A stretch of DNA of 64,000 nucleotides from Brevundimonas sp. MF30-B (GTDB lineage Bacteria > Pseudomonadota > Alphaproteobacteria > Caulobacterales > Caulobacteraceae): contig NZ_CP038440.1 of the NCBI RefSeq assembly GCF_004683885.1, positions 654,001 through 718,000 of the forward strand, read 5' to 3'. Every line of letters starts with the position of its first letter. Positions within the stretch are counted from its first letter, which is position 1. The translations under genes were made by a program, and so were the position numbers. Below are positions 50,526 to 60,692 of this stretch, one piece after another. Under the pieces are notes generated by a model that did not search any database, was not told where the DNA came from, and worked only from the letters and a program-made list of their open reading frames with translations.

Positions 50526-50775
50526 CGGCGAGCCCTATCCGCCGATCCAGGGCACGGACGAAGCCCTGGCGCGGTTCGTCGCCCCCTGTTTCGCCGTCGC
50601 CGTCAGGCTGGAGGCCGACGATGCGATCAGCATCGCGGCGCCCTTCGGACTGGACGACGTCTTCGCCCTGACGATCCGGCCTAATCCCAATCGTCCCCTG
50701 GCGCGAGACTGGCCCCGCGTCATCGAGCGCGCCCGCGCGCGCTGGCCCGAGCTGACGGTGGTCGATGCCGATTGA
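50498..50775 (+). pseudogene. Nucleotidyltransferase, 3' fragment of disrupted host gene
   Basis: The last about 91 codons of the host gene begun at 7028 (LWFPQKFGEPYPPIQ to RWPELTVVDAD). The open frame extends left into phage DNA and can start at an out-of-context ATG at 50407 inside the phage copy, but it has no start of its own. It would be non-functional unless the phage excises. Confidence 0.9.
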
Positions 50776-50781
50776 ATGAGG

Positions 50782-50866
50782 TGGTGCGGGCGGTCGGGCT
50801 CGAACCGACACTCCTTTCGGAACCGGATTTTGAGTCCGGCGCGTCTACCAATTCCACCACGCCCGC
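50782..50866 (-). tRNA. tRNA-Leu(CAA)
   Basis: Cloverleaf on the minus strand: acceptor stem GCGGGCG / CGCCCGC, anticodon stem CCGGA/TCCGG around loop CTCAAAA (anticodon CAA), a long variable arm (TTCCGAAAGGAGTG region) typical of class II tRNAs, T-arm GGTTCGAGCCC, and an encoded ACCA end. It lies seven bases after the disrupted host gene and is not the integration site. Confidence 0.95.
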
Positions 50867-51048
50867 AATGATCGTGGGAGCCGCGATTGCCACAGGCGCG
50901 ACGAGGCGTCCAGCCGAAAGGTGGAGGCGCTGCAGCCGCCCGTGTGGGCGTCGCCGGGCCCTGAGCCTTGGCGAGGCTAGCCAGCGATCTTGTCCAAGAG
51001 GATTCAGATTGACGAACGCCACCCGGCTTGAACGGCGCATCAGCGAAG

Positions 51049-52056
51049 TCAGGCGCTCTGAACCGTCTGCTCTATGGCGCCGAAGATCGAGTGGCGCCGC
51101 TCGTCCAGCATTTCGATCCGAACCGTGTCGCCGGCCTTGAGGAAGGGCGTCTCGGGCTTGCCGCGCAGGATGGTCTCGACCGTGCGGACTTCCGCCAGGC
51201 ACGAGTAGCCCAGGCCGCCCTCGGCGACCGGCTTGCCCGGCCCGCCGTCGGCGTCGCGGTTGGACACTGTGCCCGAACCAATGATCGAACCGGCGCCGAG
51301 CGAGCGGGTCTTGGCCAGATGGGCGATCAGGGTGCCGAAGTCGAAGGTCATGTCCACGCCGGCGTCGGCGCGGCCGAAGTCGGCGCCGTTCAGCTGGACC
51401 TCCAGCGCGCCGTGCAGCTTGCCGTCCTTCCAGCGCTCGCCCAGGGCGTCGGGCGTCACGAAGACGGGCGACAGGGCGCTGGCGGGCTTGGACTGGACGA
51501 AGCCGAAGCCCTTGCCCAGCTCGGCCGGGATCAGATTGCGCAGCGACACGTCGTTGACCAGGCCGACCAGGCGGATGTGGTTCAGCGCCTCTTCACGCGA
51601 CACGCCCTGAGGCACGTCGCCGGTGACGACCACGATCTCGGCCTCCAGGTCGCAGCCCCAGGCCTCGTCGGCCAGCGGGATGGGATCGCGCGGCCCCAGC
51701 ATGGAGTCCGAACCGCCCTGATACATCAGCGGATCGGTCCAGAAGCTCTCGGGCATCTCCGCCCCGCGCGCCTGACGCACCAGCTGGACGTGGTTCACAT
51801 AGGCGGAGCCGTCGGCCCACTGATAGGCGCGCGGCAGGGGAGCGGCGGCCTCGCGCTCGTGGAAGCGGCCGCGCGGCACGGCCTCGTGCTCCAGGCTTTC
51901 GGCCAGGGCGCGCAGTTCGGGCTCGCAAGCCTCCCAGTCGTCGAGCGCGGCCTGCAATGTGGGGGCGATCAGGAAGGCGTCGGTGAACCAGTTCAGGTCC
52001 TGGGAGACGACCACGAGGCGGCCGTCGCGGCCGTGCTTGAGCGAGGCGAGTTTCAT
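51049..52056 (-). CDS. Fumarylacetoacetate hydrolase-family protein
   Basis: A 335-residue FAH-fold protein: MKLASLKHGRDGRLVVV start, SDSMLGPRDPI, DLEAEIVVVTGDVP with the metal-binding Glu pair, GFGFVQSKPASALSPV, LGAGSIIGSGTVSNRDADG and a C-terminal FLKAGDTVRIEM. Enzymes of this kind cleave fumarylacetoacetate in tyrosine and homogentisate breakdown or hydrate 2-oxo acids. Other pathway genes are not in the window. The ATG at 52056 gives the conserved N-terminus. Confidence 0.9.
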   Translation of the reverse strand: MKLASLKHGRDGRLVVVSQDLNWFTDAFLIAPTLQAALDDWEACEPELRALAESLEHEAVPRGRFHEREAAAPLPRAYQWADGSAYVNHVQLVRQARGAEMPESFWTDPLMYQGGSDSMLGPRDPIPLADEAWGCDLEAEIVVVTGDVPQGVSREEALNHIRLVGLVNDVSLRNLIPAELGKGFGFVQSKPASALSPVFVTPDALGERWKDGKLHGALEVQLNGADFGRADAGVDMTFDFGTLIAHLAKTRSLGAGSIIGSGTVSNRDADGGPGKPVAEGGLGYSCLAEVRTVETILRGKPETPFLKAGDTVRIEMLDERRHSIFGAIEQTVQSA

Positions 52057-52138
52057 GCCCTTCTGATTAGGCGGTTTCCGGCGTGGTGCAAACCGCATCG
52101 CTCTTTCGGACGCGGCCATTTGGTTCTAACTCCCTGCC

Positions 52139-53998
52139 ATGGCCGATACGCCCGCCGAGACCTTCAAGCGCGCCCTGGCGCACGCCGCCCGCGCTCTGGC
52201 CGAACAGGCCGAGCTGGAGGTCGCCTTTGGCTCTGACGGGCCGAAGCTGTCCAACGGCGTCCTGACCCTGCCGCATCCGCCGCGCGATCCGGCCGGCCCC
52301 GAGAGCGCGACCCTGCGCGGTCAGGCCGACCGTCTGGCCCTGCGCCTGGCCAATCACGACGAGGCTCTGGGCGGGCGGCTGCGTCCGGCTGACAGCCAGG
52401 CCGCCGAGGTGTTCGAGGCGGCGGAGCAGGCGCGGGTGGAATCCCTGGGCGCGCGGTCGCTGGCGGGGGTGCGGTCCAATCTGGACGCGGCGCTGTTGAC
52501 CCGGCTGGAGAAGACCGGCGCCCTGCGCGCCGAGGCCGAGCGGGTGCCCGTGTCCGAGGCCGTGAGCCTTCTGGTGCGCGAGCGGCTGACAGGCCACCGC
52601 GCGCCCGACGGCGCCGGGACCATGCTGGACCGCGTGCGCGGCGACCTGGAGGGCAAGGCCGGCGCCGCGCTCGACGCCCTGGCTCAGGCCGCCGATGACC
52701 AGGCCGCCTTCGCCGACAAGTTCCGCGATGTGCTGCGCGCCCTGGACCTGGATCCCGGCGACGGGCGCGGCGACGACGCGTCCGACGACCTGGGCGAGGA
52801 TCAGCCCGAGCCCCAGGAGCCCGAGGCCTCGGATCAGGACGACGAGGACGAACAGCTGCCTGACGCCGGCGAGGGCCAGTCGCTGGAAGGCTCGGCCGAC
52901 GACGAGGGCGCCGATCAGGAGCGCGAGGCTCGCCCCGATGGCGCGCCGGCAGACCCGAACGGCGAGCCCGGTCCCGACGACCCGGAGCTGGGCGAGGGCG
53001 AGCGCCCCAACCGGACGCAGAACGCCGACGACGGCCGCGCCGTCAACGCCTATCACGCCTTCACCACCGCCTTCGACGAGGTGATCGACGCCGCCGACCT
53101 GTGCGATCCGGTCGAGCTGGACCGCTTGCGCGCCCTGCTGGATCAGCAGCTGACGGTCCTCTCCAGCGTGGTGTCGCGCCTGGCCAACCGGCTGCAGCGC
53201 CGCCTGATGGCCCAGCAGAACCGCAGCTGGATCTTCGACCTGGAGGAGGGCGTGCTGGACACTGCGCGGCTGACCCGCGTCGTCACCGACCCCGCCAGCC
53301 CCCTGTCATTCAAGGCCGAGAGCGAGAGCCCTTTCCGAGACACGGTGGTGACCCTGCTGCTCGACAACTCGGGCTCGATGCGCGGCCGGCCGATCATGGT
53401 GGCGGCGGTCTGCGCCGACATTCTGGCGCGCACGCTTGAGCGGTGCGGCGTCAAGGTCGAGATCCTGGGCTTCACCACCCGCGCCTGGAAGGGCGGACAG
53501 TCGCGTGAGGCCTGGATCAGCGCCGGCAAACCGCCCAATCCGGGCCGCCTGAACGACTTGCGCCACATTATCTACAAGTCCGCCGACGCGCCCTGGCGCC
53601 GGGCCAAAAAGAACCTGGGGCTGATGATGCGCGAGGGCCTGCTGAAGGAAAACATCGACGGCGAGGCGCTGGAGTGGGCGCACGGCCGGCTGATGGCCCG
53701 CAGCGAGGCGCGGCGCATCCTCATGGTCATTTCCGACGGCTCGCCGGTCGACGATTCCACCCAGTCAGCCAACGCCGCCCTATATCTGGACAAGCACCTG
53801 CGCCAGGTGATCGCCGAAATCGAGGATCGCTCGCCGGTCGAATTGCTGGCCATCGGCATCGGCCACGACGTGACCCGCTGGTACCGCCGCGCCGTGACGC
53901 TTGTCGACGTCGAGCAGCTTGCCGGGGCCATGATCGAGAAGCTGGCCGAACTGTTCGACGCCGAGACAGCCGGCCCTCGCCGCAATCGGGCGGCCTGA
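52139..53998 (+). CDS. cobT: Cobaltochelatase subunit CobT
   Basis: A 619-residue CobT. The N-terminal third binds CobS in the aerobic cobalt-insertion complex of B12 synthesis; the middle is the long acidic Asp/Glu-rich linker (about 205-300, [16 protein letters not shown] and following); the C-terminal VWA domain carries the MIDAS motif DNSGSM (about residue 409) and [11 protein letters not shown]. No cobS is adjacent within the window. An incomplete hairpin-like context before the ATG; no clear SD. Confidence 0.95.
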   Translation: MADTPAETFKRALAHAARALAEQAELEVAFGSDGPKLSNGVLTLPHPPRDPAGPESATLRGQADRLALRLANHDEALGGRLRPADSQAAEVFEAAEQARVESLGARSLAGVRSNLDAALLTRLEKTGALRAEAERVPVSEAVSLLVRERLTGHRAPDGAGTMLDRVRGDLEGKAGAALDALAQAADDQAAFADKFRDVLRALDLDPGDGRGDDASDDLGEDQPEPQEPEASDQDDEDEQLPDAGEGQSLEGSADDEGADQEREARPDGAPADPNGEPGPDDPELGEGERPNRTQNADDGRAVNAYHAFTTAFDEVIDAADLCDPVELDRLRALLDQQLTVLSSVVSRLANRLQRRLMAQQNRSWIFDLEEGVLDTARLTRVVTDPASPLSFKAESESPFRDTVVTLLLDNSGSMRGRPIMVAAVCADILARTLERCGVKVEILGFTTRAWKGGQSREAWISAGKPPNPGRLNDLRHIIYKSADAPWRRAKKNLGLMMREGLLKENIDGEALEWAHGRLMARSEARRILMVISDGSPVDDSTQSANAALYLDKHLRQVIAEIEDRSPVELLAIGIGHDVTRWYRRAVTLVDVEQLAGAMIEKLAELFDAETAGPRRNRAA

Positions 53999-54001
53999 AC
54001 C

Positions 54002-54343
54002 CTAACGCCCCTCGGCGGCGGCCAGGGCGACCCGTTGACGGTCGGCGTCCGCAGCGATCGCGGCGTCCCGGGCGGCCAGCTGGCGCTCGATCGCGACGAG
54101 TTCGCGGTTCTTCTCGGCCGACGCCTCTGCCCGGCTGACGCCGATGGGGCGGCGGGTGATTTCAGCGATGGAGATCGGCTGAGCGCAGGTGCGGCTCTCC
54201 ATGTGCCACCAGCGGCCCGATTTCTCACAGCGCTCTCCAGGCGCGGCCCAGACGCTCTGATAGGCGAACAGGCCGATCATCATCACGCCGAACACGCCCG
54301 CGAACAGGATGCTGAGGCGTTTCATGGTGAGGAAGCGATGCAT
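54002..54343 (-). CDS. Small membrane-anchored protein, unknown function
   Basis: A 113-residue protein with an N-terminal membrane helix or uncleaved signal ([20 protein letters not shown]), a short [15 protein letters not shown] segment with two cysteines likely disulfide-bonded in the periplasm, and a helical Ala/Arg/Glu-rich C-terminus. ATG at 54343 has AGCAAGGG in front; an internal ATG at 54325 is possible. The stop is four bases from the convergent cobT stop. Confidence 0.65.
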   Translation of the reverse strand: MHRFLTMKRLSILFAGVFGVMMIGLFAYQSVWAAPGERCEKSGRWWHMESRTCAQPISIAEITRRPIGVSRAEASAEKNRELVAIERQLAARDAAIAADADRQRVALAAAEGR

Positions 54344-54453
54344 CCCTTGCTCCGATGAGTCGTTGCGGGTCATTGACCCCGCGTCACGTTGACAGGCCTT
54401 CTCGCCCGTTCCATTCCGTGGCGCAACATTTCGGCGATCGTGTGGATAGGCTC

Positions 54454-55215
54454 ATGAAGGTACTCGTCCCCGTCAAACGGGTGATCGATTCGAACGTGAA
54501 GGCTCGCGTCAAGGCGGACCAGAGCGGCGTCGATCTGGCCAATGTGAAGATGAGCATGAACCCCTTCTGCGAGATCGCGGTCGAGGAAGCCGTGCGCATG
54601 AAGGAAGGCAAGGGCCACGCGGCCGGCGCCGTGTCGGAGATCGTGGCCGTCTCGATCGGGCCGGCTCAGGCGCAGGAGACGATCCGCACCGCCCTGGCCA
54701 TGGGCGCGGATCGCGGCGTGCTGATCCAGTCGGACACGGATCTTGAGCCGCTGGCGGTCGCCAAGCTGCTGAAGGCGGTGGTTGACGAGGAGCAGCCCGA
54801 TTTGGTGCTGATGGGCAAACAGTCGATCGACGGCGACAACAATGCGGTCGGTCAGATGCTGGCGGCGCTGCTGGACTGGCCCCAGGCCACCTTCGCCGCC
54901 AAGATCGAACTGGCCGACGGCAAGGCCAATGTGACGCGTGAAGTGGACGGCGGCGTGCAGACCGTGGCCGTGCAGCTGCCAGCCGTGGTGACCACGGACC
55001 TGCGCCTGAACACGCCGCGCTATGCGTCCCTGCCCAACATCATGAAGGCCAAGAAGAAGGAGATCGCCACGAAGGCGGTCGCCGACTACGGCGTGGACGT
55101 CGCGCCGCGCCTCAAGGTCCTCAAGGTCGCCGAGCCGCCCAAGCGCGGCGCCGGCGTCAAGGTGAACTCGGCCGAAGACCTGGTCGCTGCCCTCAAGTCT
55201 GCGGGAGCTCTGTAA
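54454..55215 (+). CDS. etfB: Electron transfer flavoprotein beta subunit
   Basis: A 253-residue EtfB beginning [14 protein letters not shown], with [16 protein letters not shown], the AMP-binding [15 protein letters not shown] loop, and NIMKAKKK near the end. EtfAB passes electrons from acyl-CoA dehydrogenases to ETF:quinone oxidoreductase. The start at 54454 gives the canonical N-terminus. etfA follows with no gap. Confidence 0.96.
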   Translation: MKVLVPVKRVIDSNVKARVKADQSGVDLANVKMSMNPFCEIAVEEAVRMKEGKGHAAGAVSEIVAVSIGPAQAQETIRTALAMGADRGVLIQSDTDLEPLAVAKLLKAVVDEEQPDLVLMGKQSIDGDNNAVGQMLAALLDWPQATFAAKIELADGKANVTREVDGGVQTVAVQLPAVVTTDLRLNTPRYASLPNIMKAKKKEIATKAVADYGVDVAPRLKVLKVAEPPKRGAGVKVNSAEDLVAALKSAGAL

Positions 55216-56145
<930 letters not shown>

Positions 56146-56168
56146 CCCTTCAGCCGCCGACGTTCGGA

Positions 56169-56203
56169 AAGGGGCGCGACCGTAGGGCCGCGTCCCTTTT
56201 TTG
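56169..56203 (+). terminator. Terminator after etfBA
   Basis: The stem AAGGGGCGCG / CGCGTCCCTT (one G-U pair) has a loop of 10 bases and a TTTTTTG tail, 23 bases past the etfA stop. Confidence 0.85.
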
Positions 56204-56221
56204 TTGCGAAGATCGTCGCGC

Positions 56222-56252
56222 TTGACTCATTTCGACGTTTAGCTAAATGTCG
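56222..56252 (+). promoter_or_regulatory. SdpR-type promoter with palindromic operator
   Basis: A -35-like TTGACT (56222-56227) and -10-like TAAATG (56244-56249) with 16 bases between. Overlapping them is a 20-bp palindrome (56233-56252): central TTTAGCTAAA flanked by CGAC/GTCG with one mismatched pair. It lies 5 bases before the ATG, ideal for autorepression. Confidence 0.7.
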
Positions 56253-56257
56253 TTTCT

Positions 56258-56551
56258 ATGAGCCGCGTCTTCAAGGCCCTCTCCGATCCGACCCGCCGCG
56301 CGGTGCTTCAGCTGCTGCGCCAGGGGCCCATGAGCGCCGGCGATCTGAGCGACCGGTTCGATGTCTCGCGCCCCACCATGTCAGCCCATTTCGCCGTCCT
56401 CAGGGAGGCGGACCTGGTCCACGCCGAGAAGTCGGGCAAGTCGATCATCTATCACCTGAAGCTGTCGGTGCTCGAAGAGGCGCTGCTCGGCTTTGTCCAT
56501 TCATTCGGTGCGGCGGCTCAATCCGCCGAACCCGAGGAGACGACGAAATGA
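56258..56551 (+). CDS. ArsR/SdpR-family autorepressor
   Basis: A 97-residue repressor: FKALSDPTRRAVLQLLRQGPMSAGDL, recognition helix VSRPTMSAHFAVLREADLV and wing KSGKSIIYHL, matching SdpR. It has no metal-binding cysteines. The next gene is an SdpI-like membrane partner with an ATGA overlap, as in sdpRI-type operons, where the membrane protein may control repressor activity. Confidence 0.9.
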   Translation: MSRVFKALSDPTRRAVLQLLRQGPMSAGDLSDRFDVSRPTMSAHFAVLREADLVHAEKSGKSIIYHLKLSVLEEALLGFVHSFGAAAQSAEPEETTK

Positions 56552-56922
56552 ACACCGACATTCGTTCCGCCATGGTCTGGGCCGGCGGACTGATCGTGAT
56601 CGCCCTGGCGGCCACCGTGGCCCGTCAACAGGGCTGGATAGAGGGCGAGGCGGTGAACCGCATCGTGCTGGGCGCCATAGGCCTGATGGTCGCCTGGTAC
56701 GGCAACCGCATGCCAAAGGCCTTTGCGCCGAACGGCCACGCCCGTCGCGTGGCGCGGGTCGGAGGATGGTCGATGGCGCTGAGCGGCCTGGCCTACGCCT
56801 GTCTCTGGGCTTTCGCGCCCCCCACGGTGGCGCTCGTCGTCGGGTGCGGCGCGATACTGGCCGGCATCGCCGTGACTTTCGCCTTCTGCGTGTTGCAGCG
56901 CGGGCGGGCCCAAGCGGCCTGA
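56548..56922 (+). CDS. SdpI-like small membrane protein
   Basis: A 124-residue protein with four membrane segments (about 9-25, 38-52, 71-88 and 92-115). It is coupled to the SdpR-type repressor gene. The order, size and coupling agree with sdpRI partners (immunity or signal-sensing membrane proteins); sequence match to SdpI is not strong enough to be sure. Confidence 0.7.
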   Translation: MNTDIRSAMVWAGGLIVIALAATVARQQGWIEGEAVNRIVLGAIGLMVAWYGNRMPKAFAPNGHARRVARVGGWSMALSGLAYACLWAFAPPTVALVVGCGAILAGIAVTFAFCVLQRGRAQAA

Positions 56923-57026
56923 GCCGCCCCAAGACGAACCGGATCGAGATTTGCCCTTTACGGGAGGGAAATGAGCCGTTTCTATGCCTGCGCCGTCGTC
57001 CTGGGGGACGTTCAGGGGGGAGTTTC

Positions 57027-58496
57027 ATGCGTCAAATGCTCACGCGCGGGGCCTGCGCGGCCGCGCTTGTTCTCGTCGTCTCGGCCTGCGCCTCGACGGG
57101 CGACAGCGCCTCGACATCCGAAGCTCCCAAGCGTGAGCGGGCGCCGATGGCCGCGGGCCTGGACGCCGCCGCCAATCCCGACCCCTATCCCTCGACCTAT
57201 CGCGGCCTGCCGCGCGAAAACATCGCCATCGTCGGCGGGGTGGTGCTGACCGGCGCCGGTCAGAAGATCGACAACGGCGTGGTGATCGTCACCGACGGCC
57301 GGGTCGCCGCGGTCGGCGACGCCTCCACCCCCGTGCCCGGCGGCCACCGTGTGGTCGATGCGCGCGGACGCTTCGTGACCCCGGGCATCATCGACGTGCA
57401 CAGCCACCTGGGCGTCTATCCCTCGCCCGGCGTCATGGGCATGAGCGACGGCAACGAGGCGACCAATCCGAACACCGCCCAGGTCTGGGCCGAACATTCG
57501 CTGTGGCCCCAGGATCCGGGCTTCAACACCGCGCGCGCCGGCGGCGTCACCACGATGCACATCCTCCCCGGTTCGGCGAACCTGTTCGGCGGACGCGGCG
57601 TGACGGTGCGCAATGTGCCGTCGGTGACCATGCAGGGCATGAAGTTCCCGAACGCCCCCTATACGGTCAAGATGGCCTGCGGCGAGAACCCCAGCCGCGT
57701 CTACGGCGGCCGCAACCAGAGCCCGGCCACCGGCATGGGCAATATGGCCGGCTATCGTGCGGCCTTCATCGCCGCCCAGGACTATCGCGAGAAGTGGGAT
57801 AAGTGGCGGCGCACCGGCGAGGGAACTCCGCCGACCCGCAACCTGCAGAACGAAACCCTCGCCGGCGTTCTGGACGGCTCCATCCTGGTGCAGAACCACT
57901 GTTATCGCGCCGACGAGATGGCGCTGATGCTGGATCTGGGCCGCGAGTTCGACTTCAAGATCACCGCCTTCCACCACGCCATCGAGGCCTACAAGCTGGC
58001 CCCCCGCCTGGCGCGCGAAGGCGTCTGCGCGGCGATGTGGACCGGCTGGTGGGGCTTCAAGATGGAGGCCCTGGACGGCATCGAGGAGAACGCCGCCCTG
58101 GTCGACGTTCCGCAGAACTCTTGCGCGGTCATCCACTCCGATGACGCCGAACTGATCCAGCGCCTGAACCAGGAGGCCGCCGCCGCCCTGTCGGCCGGCC
58201 GCCGCGCGGGCATGAACATCAGCGAGGAACACGCCATCCGCTGGATCACGCTGAACGCCGCCCGCGCCCTGGGCATCGCCGACGAAACCGGCTCGCTGGA
58301 GGCCGGCAAGCGCGCCGACGTGGTGATCTGGAGCGCCGATCCCTTCTCGATCTACGCCAGAGCCGATCAGGTCTTCATCGACGGCGCCCTGTCGTTCGAC
58401 CGCTCCAATCCGGCCTATCAGCCCGTCTCGGACTTCGAGCTGGGCCAGCCCGGATACGGCCTGTCGGCCGCCAACGTTCGCGAAGGAGCCCGCTGA
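57027..58496 (+). CDS. Exported amidohydrolase-fold lipoprotein, catalytic type
   Basis: A 489-residue precursor with lipoprotein signal (MRQMLTRGACAAALVLVVS, Cys at residue 21). The TIM-barrel metal site is present: GIIDVHSHLG (His-x-His), plus later histidines FHHAIEAY and a C-terminal NAARALGIADETGSLEAGKRAD-type region common in imidazolonepropionase-like and dipeptidase-like enzymes. Substrate unknown. It is directly coupled to a second, similar gene. Confidence 0.88.
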   Translation: MRQMLTRGACAAALVLVVSACASTGDSASTSEAPKRERAPMAAGLDAAANPDPYPSTYRGLPRENIAIVGGVVLTGAGQKIDNGVVIVTDGRVAAVGDASTPVPGGHRVVDARGRFVTPGIIDVHSHLGVYPSPGVMGMSDGNEATNPNTAQVWAEHSLWPQDPGFNTARAGGVTTMHILPGSANLFGGRGVTVRNVPSVTMQGMKFPNAPYTVKMACGENPSRVYGGRNQSPATGMGNMAGYRAAFIAAQDYREKWDKWRRTGEGTPPTRNLQNETLAGVLDGSILVQNHCYRADEMALMLDLGREFDFKITAFHHAIEAYKLAPRLAREGVCAAMWTGWWGFKMEALDGIEENAALVDVPQNSCAVIHSDDAELIQRLNQEAAAALSAGRRAGMNISEEHAIRWITLNAARALGIADETGSLEAGKRADVVIWSADPFSIYARADQVFIDGALSFDRSNPAYQPVSDFELGQPGYGLSAANVREGAR

Positions 58497-59848
58497 TGCG
58501 CCTCAACGCCCTCATCGCCTCCGCCGCGCTGGCGCTTGCCTTGGCCGCCCCTGCCGTCGCCCAGGACACCGTCGCCATCACCGGCGGCCGGATCCTGACC
58601 GGCACGTCCGTGATCGAGAACGGCACGGTGGTGATCGCCAACGGCCGCATCGCCTCGGTCGGGACCGGCGCGGCCCCGGCCGGCGCGCGGATCATCGACG
58701 CGCGCGGCAAGGTCGTGGCCCCCGGCTTCGTCGCCGTGGATTCGGGCCTGGGCGGATCGGAGGTGTCCTCGGTTCAGGGCTCCAACGACCTGTCCAATAG
58801 CGCCAATACGCTGAGCGCAGCCTTCGACCTGTCCTATGGGCTGGACCCCTGGTCCTTCACCCTGCCGGTGGCGCGCCTGGGCGGGGTGACCCGCGCGGTG
58901 GTGACGCCGCGCCACGGGGGCTCGTCGGGCGGCCACAGCCATGATGATTCCGACTTCGCCGGCGCCGGTCACGGCGGCTATCAGTCGCCCGGTCTGTTCG
59001 CGGGCCAGGCGGCGGTGATCCATCTGGGTCAGGGCCAGGACATCCTGGTGCGCCCGCGCGTGGCCATGGTCGCGCCGTTCGGCGAGGCCGGAGCGCGCAT
59101 CGCCGGCGGCGGTCGTGGAGCCGAATTCGTCCTGTTCAAGGAGACGATGGCCGAGGTCCGCCTCTACGCCCGCAACAAGGCCGCCTATGACCGCGCGGCG
59201 CTGCGCGACCTCAGCCTCTCGCGCGCCGATCTGGAGGCCCTGATCCCGGTGGCCGAGGGGCGCATGCCGCTGATCGTCACCGTGCACCGCGCCTCCGACA
59301 TCCGTCAGGTCCTGCGCCTGGCGCGCGAGGAGGGGGTCAAGGTGATCCTGGACGGCGCCGAGGAAGGCTGGCTGGTCGCCAATGAGATCGCGGCGGCCGG
59401 CGTGCCGGTGCTGCTGCACCCCAACTCCAACCTGCCCGGCAACTTCCAGACCCGCGCCTCGCGGATGGAGAACGCCGCGGCCCTGAACGCGGCCGGGGTG
59501 GTCATCGCCATCAAGGCCAACGAGGGCGCGGTGCACAGGGCGCGCGAGACCCGGTACAACGCCGGCAACGCCGTGTCCCACGGCCTGCCGTTCGAGGCGG
59601 CGATCGCGGCGATCACGGTCAACCCGGCGCGCATCTTCGGCTTCGAGGGCCAGTTCGGCGAGCTGCGCGCGGGCGCGGCCGGCGATGTGGTGGTCTGGTC
59701 CGGCGATCCGCTGGAGCCGCTGAGCCAGCCGTCGGCGGTCTTCGTCAACGGCGTGGAGCAGCCGATGCAGGCCCGCAACCTGATGCTGCGCGACCGCTAC
59801 AAGGACGGCGGCGAAGGGGCGATGCCCCCGGCCTATTCGGCGCGCTGA
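58496..59848 (+). CDS. Exported amidohydrolase-fold protein lacking the His-x-His motif
   Basis: A 450-residue protein with Sec signal (MRLNALIASAALALALAAP, cleavage after AVA). It shares the amidohydrolase frame (ITGGRILTGTSVIENGTVVI, VVAPGFVAVDSG, VNPARIFGFEGQFGELRAGAAGDVVVW) with the upstream protein, but at the point where DxHxH is expected it reads VDSGLGG, so the usual zinc ligands are missing. It has an extra His-rich loop (GGHSHDDS). TGATG coupling. Likely a non-catalytic partner or an enzyme with another site. Confidence 0.88.
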   Translation: MRLNALIASAALALALAAPAVAQDTVAITGGRILTGTSVIENGTVVIANGRIASVGTGAAPAGARIIDARGKVVAPGFVAVDSGLGGSEVSSVQGSNDLSNSANTLSAAFDLSYGLDPWSFTLPVARLGGVTRAVVTPRHGGSSGGHSHDDSDFAGAGHGGYQSPGLFAGQAAVIHLGQGQDILVRPRVAMVAPFGEAGARIAGGGRGAEFVLFKETMAEVRLYARNKAAYDRAALRDLSLSRADLEALIPVAEGRMPLIVTVHRASDIRQVLRLAREEGVKVILDGAEEGWLVANEIAAAGVPVLLHPNSNLPGNFQTRASRMENAAALNAAGVVIAIKANEGAVHRARETRYNAGNAVSHGLPFEAAIAAITVNPARIFGFEGQFGELRAGAAGDVVVWSGDPLEPLSQPSAVFVNGVEQPMQARNLMLRDRYKDGGEGAMPPAYSAR

Positions 59849-59857
59849 CGGATCGTC

Positions 59858-60016
59858 CTCCTCCCACTGGGAGAAGGTGGCCCCCAAGGGGTCGGATGAG
59901 GGGCCGCGGTGTCAGGCGGCGAAGCCGCTGCTGTCGGTCGGCCCTCACCCTTTCGCGCAAGAACGCCGGCTGCGCCGTCGTGCGCTCAAGCCCTCTCCCA
60001 GCGGGAGAGGGAAGGG
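59858..60016. repeat. Intergenic repeat-rich segment
   Basis: It contains CTCCTCCCACTGGGAGAAGG, CCCTCACCC and the strong palindrome CCCTCTCCCAGCGGGAGAGGG, motifs that recur in intergenic regions of Caulobacterales and sphingomonad chromosomes. No gene. It may also act as a terminator between the convergent amidohydrolase and LON-domain genes. Confidence 0.6.
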
Positions 60017-60682
60017 TTATTGGAGCGACGAGGGCTCGTCCTCGCCGTCTCCGGCCCCCGCGGCGTCGATGCGCATCAGGGCCGTCAGGGCCGCCCCGCG
60101 CTCCGGCAGTTCCGGCGCCTCGAGCAGCGCCTGCTTCTCGGGCGGATCGAACGGCAGGGCCATGGCCAGGCTGTTGATCAGGGCCTCGGGCGGCGCCGCT
60201 TCAGCGGTCTCCCAGTCGATGTCCAGGCCGCGCCGCTCCAGATAGGCCTTGAGCGCGCCGAGGAAGCCCTCGCGGTCGAAGTCGTAGTCGTCGATCACCG
60301 GCGGCTTCAGGTCCGCCTCATAGGGGGCGAAGGCCACCCGCGCGGTGCGATAGGGCGCCTGGCTGGGCAGTTCGCCGGCCATGCGGAACCGGCTGACCCC
60401 CGTCAGGGTGATCAGATAGCGGCCGTCCGAGGTCTCGGCGAAGCTGGTGATGCGCCCGACGCAGCCGACGTGCGATAGGCGCGGCAGATTGGGCGGGCCT
60501 CCGGCAGGCTGGATCATGCCGATCAACCGGTCGCCCGCCATGGCGTCGTCCACCATGTTCAGATAGCGAGGCTCGAAGATGTTCAGCGGCAGCTGGCCAC
60601 GCGCGAACAGGATGGCGCCGGGCAGGGGGAACACCGGAATGACCTGCGGCAGGTCGGCGGCCCTTACATAGCTCTGCGCCAT
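60017..60682 (-). CDS. LON-substrate-binding-domain protein
   Basis: A 221-residue protein comprising only the N-terminal domain of Lon proteases: PQVIPVFPLPGAILFARGQLPLNIFEPRYLNMVDDAMAG, GCVGRITSFAETSDGRYLITLTG. There is no ATPase or protease part. It probably binds peptides or helps quality control; the neighbouring CnoX-like gene fits such a role. ATG at 60682, ten bases after the thioredoxin gene stop. Confidence 0.9.
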   Translation of the reverse strand: MAQSYVRAADLPQVIPVFPLPGAILFARGQLPLNIFEPRYLNMVDDAMAGDRLIGMIQPAGGPPNLPRLSHVGCVGRITSFAETSDGRYLITLTGVSRFRMAGELPSQAPYRTARVAFAPYEADLKPPVIDDYDFDREGFLGALKAYLERRGLDIDWETAEAAPPEALINSLAMALPFDPPEKQALLEAPELPERGAALTALMRIDAAGAGDGEDEPSSLQ

Positions 60683-60692
60683 CTCGCCCGCC

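Noticed and set aside
50407..50775. 122-residue ORF as an independent gene
   Set aside because: Its ATG lies inside the phage nucleotidyltransferase in another frame. Codons after 50500 are the 3' part of the split host gene.
50782..50866. tRNA-Leu as the phage attachment site
   Set aside because: Although the tRNA is only about 280 bases from attR, no part of it is duplicated at the left end. The host gene break and the shared GCGTCC place the junctions in the nucleotidyltransferase gene.
52067..53056. Minus-strand ORF of 329 codons opposite cobT
   Set aside because: It lies antisense to a convincing CobT; its residues (Leu/Gly/Gln/Val-rich) mirror the acidic linker and show no domain.
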